Assembly (NCBI GenBank): GCA_026874595.1
Contig: CM049316.1
Location: 32,101,339-32,165,338 of the forward strand
DNA from: Sipunculus nudus
Taxonomy: Eukaryota > Annelida > Sipuncula > Golfingiida > Sipunculidae
DNA length: 64,000 nucleotides
Direction of reading: 5' to 3'
Below are positions 1-11,703 of the stretch, in pieces. Position 1 is the stretch's first letter. Each line of letters begins with the position of its first letter. A program made the translations under genes and the position numbers. A model generated the notes under the pieces. That model searched no databases and had not been told where the DNA came from. It worked only from the letters and a program-made list of their open reading frames with translations.

Positions 1-315
1 TATACCGGTACTATGACCATACCTGGATCCCGAACTTCCAGGTAACACGACCTTCCATGTAACACAACCATACCTGGAGCCCGACCACCCTGGTAACACG
101 ACCATCCCGGAACCACGACCAAACCTGGAGTCTGACCACCCCAGTAACACGACCATACCGGTACTACGACCATACCTGGATTCCGACCTTCCAGGTAAAA
201 CGACCATCAATGTAACACAACCATACCTGGAGCCCGACCAACCTGGTAACACGACCATCCCGGTGCCACGTCCATGCCTGGAACCCGACCTTCCTTGTAA
301 TACGACCATGACAAT
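1..315. repeat. 51-bp tandem repeat (about 6 units, cut by the window start)
   Basis: Variants of ACCATACCTGGAGCCCGACC followed by CCTGGTAACACGACCAT recur every ~51 bp. The motif ACCGGTACTA-GACC occurs at 4 and again at 157, so units are also arranged in a higher-order period of about 153 bp (3 x 51). The array continues beyond the left edge. It has no convincing coding content. Confidence 0.9.
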
Positions 316-2289
316 GCGCTAAACAGCAATTAAAAAATAATAAAAAATGCTCGCGTCAGCATACCAAACTCATTATGTGCTCATTCGAAAAGGTCTTATT
401 TTAAATTGAGCAAAATAAAATAAAAGAAACATTTCCTTTTCTCGTTTCCGTGTATCACTTGATTGTAAGCACCTGTTTGAGTAGGAGGATCGTAATTGAA
501 CCCCCCCCCCAAAAAAAAAAAAAAACATAGCATCTTTTATCTAAAACTATATTTTGAAATTTCCATGAACATCGCGATGCATAACGGATTTGTTGTAATA
601 TTCGAAGGCCAACTGTGAAAACAAAGTTCGCTCTGCAATTATTTATTGTGAAGGTAACTGGTTATAGGCATTCTGCGGCTCCTCCGGCATCTCCCTTTTC
701 CCCTCGCTATATCGTGGTCTGCAGCTCCGCTGGAACATGCATTATGACGTTTACCATGGAGTGGCATCTACACATTTATAGCTGTAAGGTATCTCACCCC
801 ATCTCTTTCTCAATCTCTGTATCTGGGCTGCCGACAAAGTCGGCTGCGCAGACTGCCCTGAGTCCAGCACTCCGAAATATTGTCAGCTGCCTTGACACTT
901 CCTACATTTAACTGATGTATTCGAAACTGCTTTCGGTCACTTAATAATAGCGAAACCGAGATTGGTTTGGGGGACACTGCAAAACCGGAGATGGTTTCGG
1001 TTTCGTTGAAACCGTCCATGCACGTGCACTCGATAATTATAATGACATGAAGGCCGCGGTGGTCCAAAGTAATGTACTTTGGTTAATTATTGTATTCATT
1101 GATAATGCAGATGCCTGTTCGAATTAAATACGCAATGATGAGTATAAACATTCTTTCAGGAGTGTTCTGAATTGAATATTGCCTACTTTAGCCGTGTATA
1201 ACTGGAGATCAGACACTTATATCCTGTATGCCCATGTCGTTTTTTTTAAACGTGGATATGTTATAGTCCACAGAAAACAATCTATTTCATCATAATTGCA
1301 ATATAAATTAGCCAGTCACAAATAAAAATGCACTAACTTGCATTTTCTCAAAGTACCAAGGCATTGATCTGTATTTTTTATAATATTTTCACAATTAATT
1401 CATTTAATTATATTTTATAATTTATAATGATGTCATAATTTGTCTATTAAAACCGAAACTGTCCACCTACAAATAAAAGGCGAAACCAAACAGAACTGGT
1501 TCTCCTGGAACCAAAACTTGAATTTTCGAGTGGGTCCCTAGTAAATGATGTCTGGAATCAGGAGACATTCCAGTGGACATTAAATCTAAAATATCCTGGC
1601 TAAAAGTGGCATTTATAAGAATACAAACATAAAACATACCTTATCTTATGTTATATATGGTAGATAACGTAACACTGTTATACATCTATATGTCCCTAAA
1701 AATTAAATAATATAATCAGGTAGGTCTCCATCTTAAGCTGTAAAAACAAATATGTCTGGTCGGGATATCCGCCAGGTATCGCCACATAAAATGTCAAACC
1801 GTCATCAGTCTCGAGCCATGAGTCAGGATATGTTGTGTTTATCCTTGACATTCATTATAAATCTTTTGTATGGCGAATTATGCGTCAGACTTGCCATCTT
1901 GTGATTGGTCCAGCTTTAGAAACAACTGTCAGGCCCATTGAAGCTAAACATTTAAAGTGAGTAAGGTTTGGGTACTAAAGCAGGATTTGTTTTGTTAATT
2001 CGAATACCCTAACACTCTCTGCCCCCTAATGCATTTTCCCTGTCATACACACAATATTTGATTTTATACGACTTTTTGTTTGTTACTGGATTCACTTTTC
2101 GCGTTTGCAGTTACTCCTTCTCTAGCATAGATTTGAATTTTCGGAAGAAACAACTTTTGTTTATAGAGACGTTTCGTCTTTTGGAGACGGTCCCCAGAAT
2201 ACCCTTCATCAGCCAATAAGCTACCGCACGTGATATCCGCCACCAAATCGCAAGGGTGGTTATGAAACCAGGCGATCATTCTTGAATAC
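316..2289. other. Non-coding stretch, no gene recognised
   Basis: AT-rich sequence with a C10-A15-type homopolymer pair near 499-525. The zones 945-1015 and 1445-1535 are rich in AAACCGA/TCGGTTT motifs in both orientations and may be the ends of a decayed inverted-repeat element, but no clean termini were found. The short open frames here look random. Upstream exons of the membrane-protein gene that begins at 2320 may lie in this interval, but I cannot identify them. Confidence 0.5.
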
Positions 2290-2319
2290 CTCTTGAGCCT
2301 GCAAGTCGAGATATTACAG

Positions 2320-2583
2320 CTCATCCTCCTATTCCGCATCAACAAGTGTCTCCAGAGATTATCTGGTGATAGTGAACGTCGATCAGGTCGCTGTGAAGAG
2401 ATGTTATGCTGGTGGAACGTGTCTGATGTAATCGAAAATGTTATACTCATTATTGCCATAGTAATAAACTGTAACCGTTACCGTTCGGGCCGACCAGTGT
2501 ACAGATGTGTAGTCGGTCTCCAATTGTTCAGCTTCGTCGTCAATGTCATGTGCGACATCAAATTAGCTACATCGCTGTCAAGG
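2320..2583 (+). CDS. Unrecognised multi-pass membrane protein, first visible exon
   Basis: An 88-codon open segment lies between a plausible acceptor (ATATTACAG, AG at 2318-2319) and a strong donor (AGG|GTGAGTG, GT at 2584). It encodes hydrophobic stretches consistent with membrane helices: VIENVILIIAIVINC and, 14 residues on, VVGLQLFSFVVNVMC. Several cysteines sit between the helices. It ends in phase 0, which matches the phase-0 start of the exon at 4718. The true 5' boundary and start codon are uncertain: the frame stays open upstream to an ATG at 2293. I do not recognise the family. Coding status rests on splice signals, phase agreement and non-random composition, not on homology. Confidence 0.5.
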
Positions 2584-3287
2584 GTGAGTGCTATTTTTTA
2601 GCTTCTTTATCAATGTAACTATTGTGAAATTGCCACAAATGATCATAAAAATATTTTCTTTTTTAAAAAGACATGTTCGCTTTTATTGATGTGTAACGAC
2701 TCAGACGGGCAAAGTGATGTCATCTGCAGTGCGACTAGATCCAGTTGGAGCCCGATTAAACCAGTGCGACCAAAAGCGAACGGAGAATCTTGGGAGGGAG
2801 GGGTACTCCTCTACTGTCATGGGTAAAAGTGTGCTGAGCGTGCCAGAAGTTATCATATATATATCTCATTCACAGATATCCGTTTCCACACTAATTTTGC
2901 TTGGAAACTGTCATCTCACCGTGTGCTAGCGATATATTAGCATTAAAATGTACTTTTTTTTTACTCCTATCTCAAATTACAAACTCAGCGTATTGACAAT
3001 GTCTAAGCACTTTTTACAGCTAGAAACGATCGAGTGACTGTGCTCTGGAGCCACATCCTAACATGACAGCCATAAGAAAGCACGGACCCTTCGTGTGCCT
3101 TTCGTATAATCTGGGATTTTCTAGTAATCTTGAGTATGTAGCATGTGTAATACCATTTAAAATATGATCATATTGGAACACAAGTGTATATTGTGTGACA
3201 ATAGATAGACAATAATATTTGACATTAAATAAACTTAATTTATAGTGTGTGACTGTTAATAAACAATTTATATATTTTGAAAAAGCA

Positions 3288-3987
3288 TTACGCTCTTTAC
3301 ACAGCGCTTTACCTATAGGGCTACTTCCTATATCGTAAGGCGCTGTTTGTTATGACCTCGTATCCTGCTTTGCAACACCAGAGGGGAGCACTGTATTTTT
3401 GTCCAATCAGATTAAACTTTGTGCTGGAAGACAAAGCCAAGCGAGTAATACACGGAACCAATCATATTCATTTCTTTTTGAGTGACAGCTCCTCCCCCAG
3501 CGTAACCGTCTAAACAGGCCACAGGCTCAGAGAGAATTGCCCCTGACGTGGTTTGCTTAGGGCCTTGGCAGATAGGATGCTCGGCCGGTGAGCTGTTATT
3601 CAAACGAAACGTAACAACAAAGGCTGCGTGCACACCTCGCTGGCTGGTTTCAGTTCTGCAGACAACAGATACATGGCTACGCTAACACAGTCATAATGTC
3701 ATAATCGAATCGGTCGATGATGCGAGAATGCAGAGGGAGCAATTTAAATTCGACCGGAAACTCATCAAACGGCGCTTGAAGCGCGGCAATGGGCGGAGCC
3801 AGGATGCCTGTTGAGTGTTTGTTTTTTGGCATCTGATTGGCTGCTTGTCACATCGTACGCACGTTTATTTCAGTGGACAACAAACCGCCACCTGGTGTCT
3901 AAATATATCATAAACGGTCACAGCTGGCAGCGTTAAAATCAGTTGCTTCTTTAGAAGCGCAAGATTTCCGCTGCCTCGGGAGCGTAA
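3288..3987 (-). mobile_element. 700-bp MITE-like element, copy A (full length)
   Basis: Bounded by short inverted termini TTACGCTC (3288) and GAGCGTAA (3980-3987). The same sequence recurs inverted at 11704-12312 and again at 28801-29495, which defines the ends. Near the 3980 end is a small hairpin motif, GCTTCTTTAGAAGC. No transposase is encoded. A 73-codon open frame inside is conserved only because the copies are nearly identical. This copy lies in the first visible intron of the membrane-protein gene. No convincing target-site duplication was seen, so the superfamily is undetermined. Confidence 0.8.
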
Positions 3988-4717
3988 AAAAAAAATCATA
4001 TGCAAGTAAATCAGTTTAATTCATAATACGTGAAAGTAAGTAAATATATTTATGTAACATGACAGTACATAAACATAAATAATATTACGTGACATTAAAT
4101 GATCAATTAATATTGTGTAACAGTAAATAAAAATAATTATATTATGTTAAAGTAAACAAACAATTTAAAATACGTGAAATAAATAAACATAATTTATGTT
4201 ATATGATAGTAAACCAACATAGGTTATATTACGGCACAGTAGATAAACATAATTTATATAATTTGCCGATATATAACATATTTTATGCAACGTTTAATAC
4301 ACAAAATTTGAATATTGTGACAATATATAAAAGATTTGTATAAAGAGACATAATATTAACATACGATATTTTATGTAACAGTAAGTAAAGATCATACTAA
4401 TGTGTGATTAATTTTAATATTATTCAGTAGAGGAGCAAGCAATAGATATTCTTTTTTTTTTACTTATATGAAAATCTAATCATAGATTAACTTTAAATAA
4501 ATATGCTAATAATTGATTTGTGTATTTATAGGAAGAACAGTGTTTCAGTCTGAAGGGCAAGAAATAAAAGCAGAAGACTCCACTCGTTAATAAAATTTGT
4601 TAATTATATCATTTTTAATTGTTTAACAATAAAATCGGGTACAATATATCATTAAAATTGAAGAAAGTTTTAATGAATTTTACTCAGTTAAAGAAAACGT
4701 TTGTTATTTTTTTACAG

Positions 4718-5001
4718 AAATCCCACCTTGAAGCATGGAACAAATACTGGTTTGACTGCGAATCTTACAGCGACCCTGGAGCCAGGGTCTGGGTATTTTT
4801 GATGAAAACAGCCAGCGAAGTGTCTGACTTTCTAACCCTTGTAATTCAATGCTGCGATAACTGCTGTGGAGGCAACAAGACCAAGAAAAGCAGCTCAAAC
4901 AAGACCACGACACGCCTTGACGTCGCCATGCAAGTATTTACCTTCATTTTACAGACGTCGACCCTGCCACACTTCTTCAAGACTCACTATCTGGACCACA
5001 G
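4718..5001 (+). CDS. Unrecognised multi-pass membrane protein, second visible exon
   Basis: A polypyrimidine tract plus TTTTTTTACAG precedes 4718, and a donor GTAGGA follows at 5002. The 94 complete codons begin KSHLEAWNKYWFDCESYS and continue with a hydrophobic SDFLTLVIQCC, a cysteine cluster CCDNCCGG, and two NKT N-glycosylation sequons in a basic Ser/Thr-rich loop. A second hydrophobic segment, VAMQVFTFILQTS, follows, and the last full residues are THYLDH. The sequons suggest that this loop could face the lumen or exterior (inference). The exon joins in phase 0 to the exon ending at 2583. It leaves two bases (AG), which the exon at 8667 completes to an Arg codon. Family not recognised. Confidence 0.6.
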
Positions 5002-5034
5002 GTAGGATTATTTTATTTAAAGACATGATTATCT

Positions 5035-5040
<6 letters not shown>

Positions 5041-5106
<66 letters not shown>
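5041..5106. repeat. (TA)15-(GT)18 compound microsatellite
   Basis: A pure AT run at 5041-5070 changes directly to a pure GT run at 5071-5106. It lies in the intron 3' of the exon ending at 5001. Confidence 0.97.
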
Positions 5107-5108
<2 letters not shown>

Positions 5109-5196
5109 CAAAATATACCCAGTGTCCCCTCTTTATTGAGTATACCTATTTAAACTTGAAGATAAACCATTTGTCTTTTTTTTTTCCTTTGTTGTT

Positions 5197-5251
5197 CTCT
5201 CTCTCTCTATATCTCTCTCTCGGTATTTATTCCTGTCACTCTCTCTTTCTC

Positions 5252-5285
<34 letters not shown>

Positions 5286-5320
5286 CCTCTCTCTCTCTCT
5301 CTCTCGCTCTCTCTCTCAAA
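5197..5320. repeat. (TC)n/(CTGT)n low-complexity tract
   Basis: Runs of CTCTCTCT interrupted by eight or so CTGT units at about 5255-5282. A simple-sequence tract without coding meaning. Confidence 0.95.
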
Positions 5321-5454
5321 GGTATATGAAACACTGCCCCTTTCTCTGGTCACTTACTCTATAATTGTTTCGCTTTATCTTTCAATCTGTCTGCTTGTTT
5401 CTCTCTCAATTCATCTTGCTGTCCATCTCACTCTCACTCTGTCTGTATGTCATG

Positions 5455-7030
5455 TTCCCAGTGTGTTGTACTGTCTGTGTATCATGCTGAGTGTGTGTCG
5501 TATTTATGTGTGCTGTGCTGTCTGTGTGCCATGCTGTCTTTGTGTTATGCTGTGTCGTGCTGTCTGTGTGTCGCCTTGCATGTGTGTCGGTCGTGTTGTC
5601 TGTGTGTAATGCTGTGTGTATCGTGCTGTTTGTGCGTCTTGCTGTCTACGTATCATGCTGTCTGTGTGTCGTGCTGTCTGTTTGTCGTGCTGTCTGCGTG
5701 TTGTGCTCCTCATGTGCCGTGCTGTCTGTGTGTCGTGCTGCCTGTGTGTCGGCCGTGCTGTCTGTTTGTAATGATGTGTGTGTCGTGCTGTTTGAGCGTC
5801 TTGCTGTCTACGTGTCGTGCTGTCTGTGTGTCGTGCTGTCTGTGTGTCGTGGTGTCTGTTTGTCGTGCTGTCTGCGTGTTGTGCTCCTCATGTGTCGTGC
5901 TGTCTGTGCGACGAGTTTCCTAAATGTTGTGCTGTCTGTGTGTCGTGCTGTCAGTGGGTCATACTGTCTGTGTGAGTGTGTGTCCTGCTATCTTTGTGTC
6001 ATGGTGCCCTGTTTCTTGCTGTTTAATTGTATGCCATGTTGTTTGTGTGTTGTGCTGTTTATGTGTCATGGTGCACGTGCTGTCTGTATGTCCTGCTGTC
6101 TGTGTGCTTTGCTGTCTGTTTGCCATCTTGTCTTTAAGTCATGTTATCAGTGTGCCATGCTGTCTTTGTGTCATGCTGTCTGTGTGTCCTACTGTCAGCG
6201 TTTCGTTCTGTCTGTGTCCTGTGCTGTCTTTTTGCCATCATGTCTTTGTGCCATGACGTTTGTATGTCATGATGTCTTTGTGTCTTGTTGTCTGTGTGTC
6301 GTTTATTATTTATTTCATGCTGCCTGTGTGCTCTACTAGACTGGTTGTGTGTCTTGCTGTCTGTGTGGTGTGCTGTCTGTATGCCGTGCTGTTTGTGTTC
6401 CATGCTGTTTGTTGTCTGTGTGTCGTGAATTCTTTATATCGGCTGTCTGTGTGTCTTGCTGTCTGAGTGTCGTACTGTCTGTGTGCTGTTCTTTCTGTGT
6501 GCAATGCTGTCTTTGTGTCGTGCTGTCTGTGTGTCGTGCTGTCTGTGTGTCCTGTATTCTTTATGTCCTGCTGTCTGTGTGTCATGCTGTCTGTTCGTCA
6601 TCCTTTCTGTGTGTCATGCTATCTGTGTGTCGTGCTATCTGCGTGTTGTGTTTCCTTAATGTCGTGCTATCTGTGTGCCCTACTGTTCGTGTGTCTTGCT
6701 GTCTGTGTGGTGTGCTGTTTGTTTGCAATGCTGTTTGTGTGTCATGATGCATGTGTGTCGTGCTGTCTGTGTGCCATGCTGTGTGTGGTTCGTGCTATGT
6801 GTCGTGCTGTCTGTGCGTCTTGCTGTCTGTGCGTCTTGCTGTCAGTGTGTCTTGCTGTCTGTGTGGTGTGCTGTTTGCGTGCCATGCTGTTGGTGTGTCA
6901 TGCTACATGTGTGTCCTGCTGTCTGTGTGTCATGCTTTCTGTGGTTCGTGCTATGTGTTATGCTGTCTGTGTGTCGTGCTGTCTGTGTGTTGTGCTGTCT
7001 GTGTGTTGTGTGTACTCTTTGTGTGCCCTA
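5455..7030. repeat. 16-bp minisatellite (about 95 units), consensus GTGCTGTCTGTGTGTC
   Basis: The unit GTGCTGTCTGTGTGTC and its one- to three-base variants repeat head to tail for about 1.6 kb. Longer periods are visible. GTGCTCCTCATGTG recurs about 178 bp apart (5703 and 5881), and TGGTTCGTGCTATGTGT recurs about 156 bp apart (6786 and 6942), so roughly 10-11 basic units form higher-order blocks. Because 16 is not a multiple of 3 and the consensus contains no stop, all forward frames stay open and give artefactual Cys/Val/Leu/Ser-rich open frames. The array lies within an intron of the membrane-protein gene. Confidence 0.93.
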
Positions 7031-7540
7031 CTTGTTGTTTTTCTGGCTTCCGGTGTGTCTCTCTCTGTGTACATCTGTCTCTGCCTGTCTTCACTTTTCT
7101 GTATGTCTGTATCACACTGTCTTCCTCTATCTGTCACTCTGTGCCTGTCTATTTGTGCGTCTCCTTGCCAAGACTCTCTCTGTTTGTCTCTGTGTGCCTC
7201 ACGGTATGCTCCTCCGTTTCTGTCTGTCTCCCTGTCTGTCTCCCTTAGTCTCCTTCTGTCTGGCTGTTCCTGCTTCTATGTTTCTCCTTCTATTTCAGTC
7301 TGTCTTCTGTCTTTTAATGTCTCTGTATGATAATATGTTTATCGGTGTATCTATCAATCGCTCTGTTTTCCTCTGTCTTTGTCTCTATCTGTACATCTGT
7401 ACATCTTTCTGTCTATCTGCCTTTCCTGGTCTCTGTTTGTTTCTCTGTCTGTACCACTGTGTCTCGTTCACTTTCTCTGTGTCTCAGTCTCCCCCGGTGT
7501 CTCATTCTGTTTCTATGTGCCCCAGTCTTTAACTAAAAAT
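7031..7540. repeat. Degenerate CTGT/CTCT-rich tract adjoining the minisatellite
   Basis: A pyrimidine/GT-rich continuation (CTGTCTGTCTCCCTGTCTG-type sequence) with no fixed period. The open frames through it are compositional artefacts. Confidence 0.8.
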
Positions 7541-7559
7541 ATGATACAAAAGCTCTGGT

Positions 7560-8560
7560 ATCTGAACAACTAGTGCATTGATTGGCATTATTCTTTGCAT
7601 GCATATGCATCATGGAGTGTTTCATCAGTTCCTGCAAACTGGTGGTGCCTCCCGGAATTTTTACGCATTTTTATCTTTATTTTTGAGACCTTCAAAGATG
7701 TGATCGTCTGTTAACAGGGCACAAATCACTATATGAACTTGAATCTTCTTTCTTGACATCCTGGGAGGTCCATAAAAAACTCCATGGAAACCTGGAATAA
7801 GGTCTCTGTTACCTATATTTTCCGAGCTATGGGTCTTAGAAGTACCTCCCAGAATAACTAAAAATTTGATACAAAAGCTCCAGGACCTGAACAACTATTG
7901 CATTAATCCCCCTGATTCTTTGCATGCATATTAATCATGGAGTGTGTCATCAGTTCTTGTGGACTGGTGGCACCACCTAAATTTTATAAAAAAATTATTA
8001 CATTTTTTTTTCGCTAGGCCTAATTATGAGACTTTCGAAGATGCGGTCGTCCCTTAACAGGGCTCAAATTGTAACCATTGGTCCTAGAATCTTCAAACTT
8101 GACATCCAGGGAGATCTGTGAAAAGTCTCCTTGGAAACGTTAATTAAGGTTTCTGTCACCCATAGTTTCTGAGCTATTGGGCTTATAATCACCCCTCAGA
8201 ATACTTGAAAATTTGATACCAAAGTAGGGCAGAGATCATAACCATTGGGCCCAGAATCTTTCTAACTTGACATCCTGAGAGTTCCTCAAAAGTTCTCCCC
8301 AGAAACCTAAAATTGGGTCACAGTGACCTATATTCTCAGAGTTTTGGGGTATGTTAGAGCATCCCAGAAATAATGCAAAATACACACAAATTGCCAGATT
8401 CCTCATGAAAGGCTGGTTGGATTGTCATTAAATTTGTTTTTATGGGTTGGGTCTTGATGCACTTAAGCTAATATGCATGGACAATGATGCCACCTATCTT
8501 ATTTGGTTGTCTGTGCAAGGACATATTATCAACATGTCAGTCGGCTGAGCGTCATGACCC
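7560..8560. repeat. Dispersed repeat family 1, tandem units of about 305 bp
   Basis: The block TTTGCATGCATAT...CATGGAGTGT.TCATCAGTTC.TG..GACTGGTGGC occurs at about 7597 and again at about 7919. Each is followed by GAGAC.TTC.AAGATG.GGTCGTC..TTAACAGGGC and TTGACATCC.GG. Related units occur at 14180-15240, 38440-39090 and 46020-46500, and less clearly at 43010-43370. Units commonly carry GGTGGCGCCACC-like motifs. No protein is encoded. Confidence 0.75.
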
Positions 8561-8666
8561 ATGGGTCACTTGTTATGATTTGTCCGATATTTTTTTACAT
8601 CTATTACATTTTAAAATTTATAAAATAACACACTAACTTGTAACTAAAAATGGGTTTTGTTTACAG

Positions 8667-8688
8667 GGCCACGCCGACCATCGAGTGA
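8667..8688 (+). CDS. Putative last coding exon of the membrane-protein gene
   Basis: The acceptor TTTTGTTTACAG ends at 8666. The first base completes the AG left by the exon ending at 5001 (Arg), followed by ATPTIE and a TGA at 8686-8688. A canonical AATAAA follows at 8719-8724. If this join is right, the protein ends ...THYLDHRATPTIE. The coding part is very short, so support rests on splice site, phase and the polyadenylation signal. The preceding intron would be about 3.7 kb and contains the minisatellite. Confidence 0.4.
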
Positions 8689-8718
8689 AACTCAGTATGT
8701 TGGAACCTTCTGAAGATG

Positions 8719-8724
8719 AATAAA
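8719..8724 (+). terminator. Polyadenylation signal AATAAA
   Basis: AATAAA about 30 bp after the putative TGA at 8686. It fits the end of the three-exon membrane-protein gene, though such hexamers are common in AT-rich DNA. Confidence 0.35.
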
Positions 8725-9977
8725 ATCAACGGCTTCATCTCCACACAAAAAATACCAGCGCAAAAGAAGAGTTTCTGGATCTTTCTGGACCAAATATCTT
8801 CTTAATTCACGTTTCAGAGAGAACGCAGGGAGTGTGTGTGTGACCAGTAAGGACAGAAAAATCATCTGATATGTTCACACTAAATGATACAGGTGCTCCT
8901 CAAAGCTTTGTTTATAATTTAGACCAATAACTGTGCCTCCAAAAGTGCCAGCTGTAAAACTGTGAAATACGCTGAGGACACAATTGGGTCTCATTTCATA
9001 TGATGATCAAAAGTCAGATAGACATGAAATTTACCATATGTCAGAATGGTGCAAGGCCCATCAAATGTTGTTTAATGTTGATAAGACGAGGTTGTGTTGT
9101 AATGTACTTAACCAGTAATGCATTGAAAATAAAGGAGTGGCAATTGTAACCAGACCTAAAGTGGTCTGAAACCATCTTGGCACAGTTCGAACAATTTTGA
9201 AAGGGGTGTATTTTCTAAGACGGCATAACGGAGTTGTCTTATACAATTGAGCATTTTTCTGTGACCATAGACTGTAAGTTCGAGTTAGGAAAGTTGCTCA
9301 GTCGTTGATAGGTTTGCTGGTCGACAGCTTCGATGATGTTTATGGAAAGAAAAATCTTACTAAGGGTTAAACATTGTAAGTGATGAGAGCCATAAGTTGA
9401 ATGTGCAATATACGCTGCTATTACATGGTAAGAGACCAAAGATTCGAACGTGCAAAACACGGTTGTATGCCATATCCTTGTCTCCTTCCATATTGTAATA
9501 CCAAATTCATGAATGTTAGTGCGTCACAAATGAAGTAACATTTGTGTATATTCATTGTCTAGTCATCAATGCATTTTACAGTCATCCGTTTTCAGTCTCA
9601 GTGCATTGCGTATAGGCAATATGAGGCTTTCGCATTCTTTGTCTTTTAGTGCTTTATCTTCGTTTGATGACATAATATGCAAATGCTTTTATTCTCACGT
9701 ATTTGTTAATAATTCACATTTGCAGTTCATTCTTATATTATAAGATAAGGACACTCTTATATACATACCATGATCTGTTAAAATAGTATCACCTGAAAAT
9801 CGGGTATAGATTTTTCCCAATGAGTGACATTCTTAGAATGAAAAGGCTAATCATCAGTTTATAAAAAACAGAACCGATGCAGAAAGTTGCATATTTTTTA
9901 GGCGCCCATAATGTATCTGTCTCTAACAGCACCTTGCCTTGCACTAAAACAAAAATGAATCAAAAGTGTCCCAGAAG
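8725..9977. other. Non-coding stretch, nothing recognised
   Basis: AT-rich sequence with only short, compositionally random open frames. No repeat family was recognised. Confidence 0.5.
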
Positions 9978-10288
9978 GTAAAAAAAAGGTATGGTTCTCA
10001 GGCATTTTTTTTTTCAGAAATCAGTTGGGGGGCCGATTTTTTAAATATTGTTTACCTTTTTTTGTATGTTTCGAAAATATGTCACATGTTCAAGGAAAGC
10101 ATGAGATTAACAATTTTGCTTTCCTAAGCATGTAGAGCACTACATTTAAAAGGAAATCTTTTTTTTTTAATTTAAAATTTTATTAAAATTATATTATTTA
10201 ATCTTCTTGAAAGATAAAAACCAAAATCAAATATTTGATATGGGGGTTAAAATTGACGCGGGCAATGCCTGAGAACCATACCTTTTAC
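9978..10288. mobile_element. MITE-like element of about 310 bp with inverted termini of 20 bp or more
   Basis: AAGGTATGGTTCTCAGGCAT at 9986-10005 is answered by its exact reverse complement ATGCCTGAGAACCATACCTT at 10265-10284. The inverted match continues outwards through GTAAAA, with three extra A on the left. The interior is AT-rich and non-coding. Length, termini and lack of ORF fit a miniature inverted-repeat transposable element. No target duplication could be assigned with confidence. Confidence 0.75.
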
Positions 10289-11460
10289 TGTTTTTGCCTG
10301 ATCTATGTGTTGTACTTAAGCATTAAAGTACGAGACCGTACCATTTAAGCATATCAAACGGCAGGTCCACTTTTACAACCGCTGTTACCTAACATGTGTA
10401 ACACCAATTCAGGGGGGGGGAGGGGTGTTCCTGTATTATTTATAAAAGAAAATGAATGGTAGATTCTCATACCTCCACGTGATGGTAACAGTACCCTACG
10501 GATGGATGTGTGCTGAATTTGCAGTCTATCATATCACAGTGTATAATTATTTAAAGGTGACTTCTTCTATTTATGTACAAATGAGACCTGTTTACACAAA
10601 TGCAGTGCTCTCTCCGTAATATTCTATAATACCGGATAAATCCTGTAACTCCGGGGTATGCGGTCTTGTTAAAACATTAAACAAATTAGAAGAAATAGGA
10701 AATATGAACCTGTATGTCGTAATGTCCTATATAGCTTGTATTAAGCCAAAAAAAAAAAGATCATAGCGGAAGATAATTCAAATTGTTGCTTGGTAACTTA
10801 AAGATTAATCGATATTATAATAACAGGAACCTTCCTAGAAGTATAGGGAATAACCAAGACCCCGATACTGGTCGTGCTTTGTTGGCATGAACTTTTCTGT
10901 GGCCCCATAAAGCAAAATGAGTCAAACATAACACACCCGACTTGTGTTCCTACAAACACATAACTTTCATGGCTTCGCTATTTTGAGTGAAGTAGATAGA
11001 CATGTTGTATTTCTATAGGTGTTTTCCCTAACATATATAACACAGAGACATATAGCCCAACTTAATAAAACTTTACATGTGTAAGGTTTTAAATCTGGTT
11101 TAAAATCTGGCTTGTACCGAAGTCTTACGTAGAATAAAATAAAACATACATAATGTATGCATTTGAAGGCAGAAATGAATATATAATTACATGAACCTTT
11201 TTCAGGCAACCCATTTATTAGACAAGTCCTTAGAACAATAAATATACGCCCGTTGAAAAGTACCAAAAAGTCTTAAAACCCATCTGTCTATCAAGACCAC
11301 CAGCCTATAAAAGCCAACATTAAGTTCATCGTAAACATTCATATTGGTTATAAGTGACCTCTCTGATAAGATATAATGGCGTTAACTAGATATAGTCAAT
11401 TTGAAAAACGTCCCCCTTCAGAAGCGGACTGTGTGTTTGTGTGTATGAGTGTGTGTGTGT
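10289..11460. other. Non-coding stretch, nothing recognised
   Basis: AT-rich, with a short poly-G run near 10412. No supported exon was found. A 99-codon open frame on the minus strand (10967-11266) has no recognisable features. Confidence 0.5.
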
Positions 11461-11486
11461 GTTGGGGGGGGGGGGGGGGGGGGGGG
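11440..11486. repeat. (GT)n followed by a poly-G run of about 21 bases
   Basis: GTGTGTGTGTGTTGG passes into an uninterrupted G homopolymer at about 11464-11486. It is a likely site of sequencing-length uncertainty. Confidence 0.9.
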
Positions 11487-11703
11487 CTCCCCTTTACGAC
11501 AAAATAGCCGGTAACATGAGAATGGAGTTCCAAGAACATCACCACATCCTGATTTTCTCTATCAGCCAAGGCATCTGGAAAAACATATTGATAACATAAC
11601 TTTTTTGATACTTTATCAATCCAAATGCTTACTTTTAAATATTACACTATTTGCTTTTTCCTTAATTTATTTGTTATTAATATTATGTATATTGAAACAT
11701 ATA

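Noticed and set aside
2165-2215. Hammerhead-ribozyme-like core on the minus strand (CTGATGA ... CGAAAC)
   Set aside because: The two core boxes are present (complements of 2206-2212 and 2171-2176), but the sequence between them and after GAAAC does not form convincing stems II and III. Probably the tail of an unidentified repeat; the 131-codon frame across it is not recognised.
5447-7573. Several overlapping long plus-strand open frames (up to 287 codons) rich in Cys, Val, Leu and Ser, plus minus-strand His/Thr-rich frames
   Set aside because: They are translations of a 16-bp minisatellite and CT/GT simple sequence; every frame is open because the consensus has no stop.
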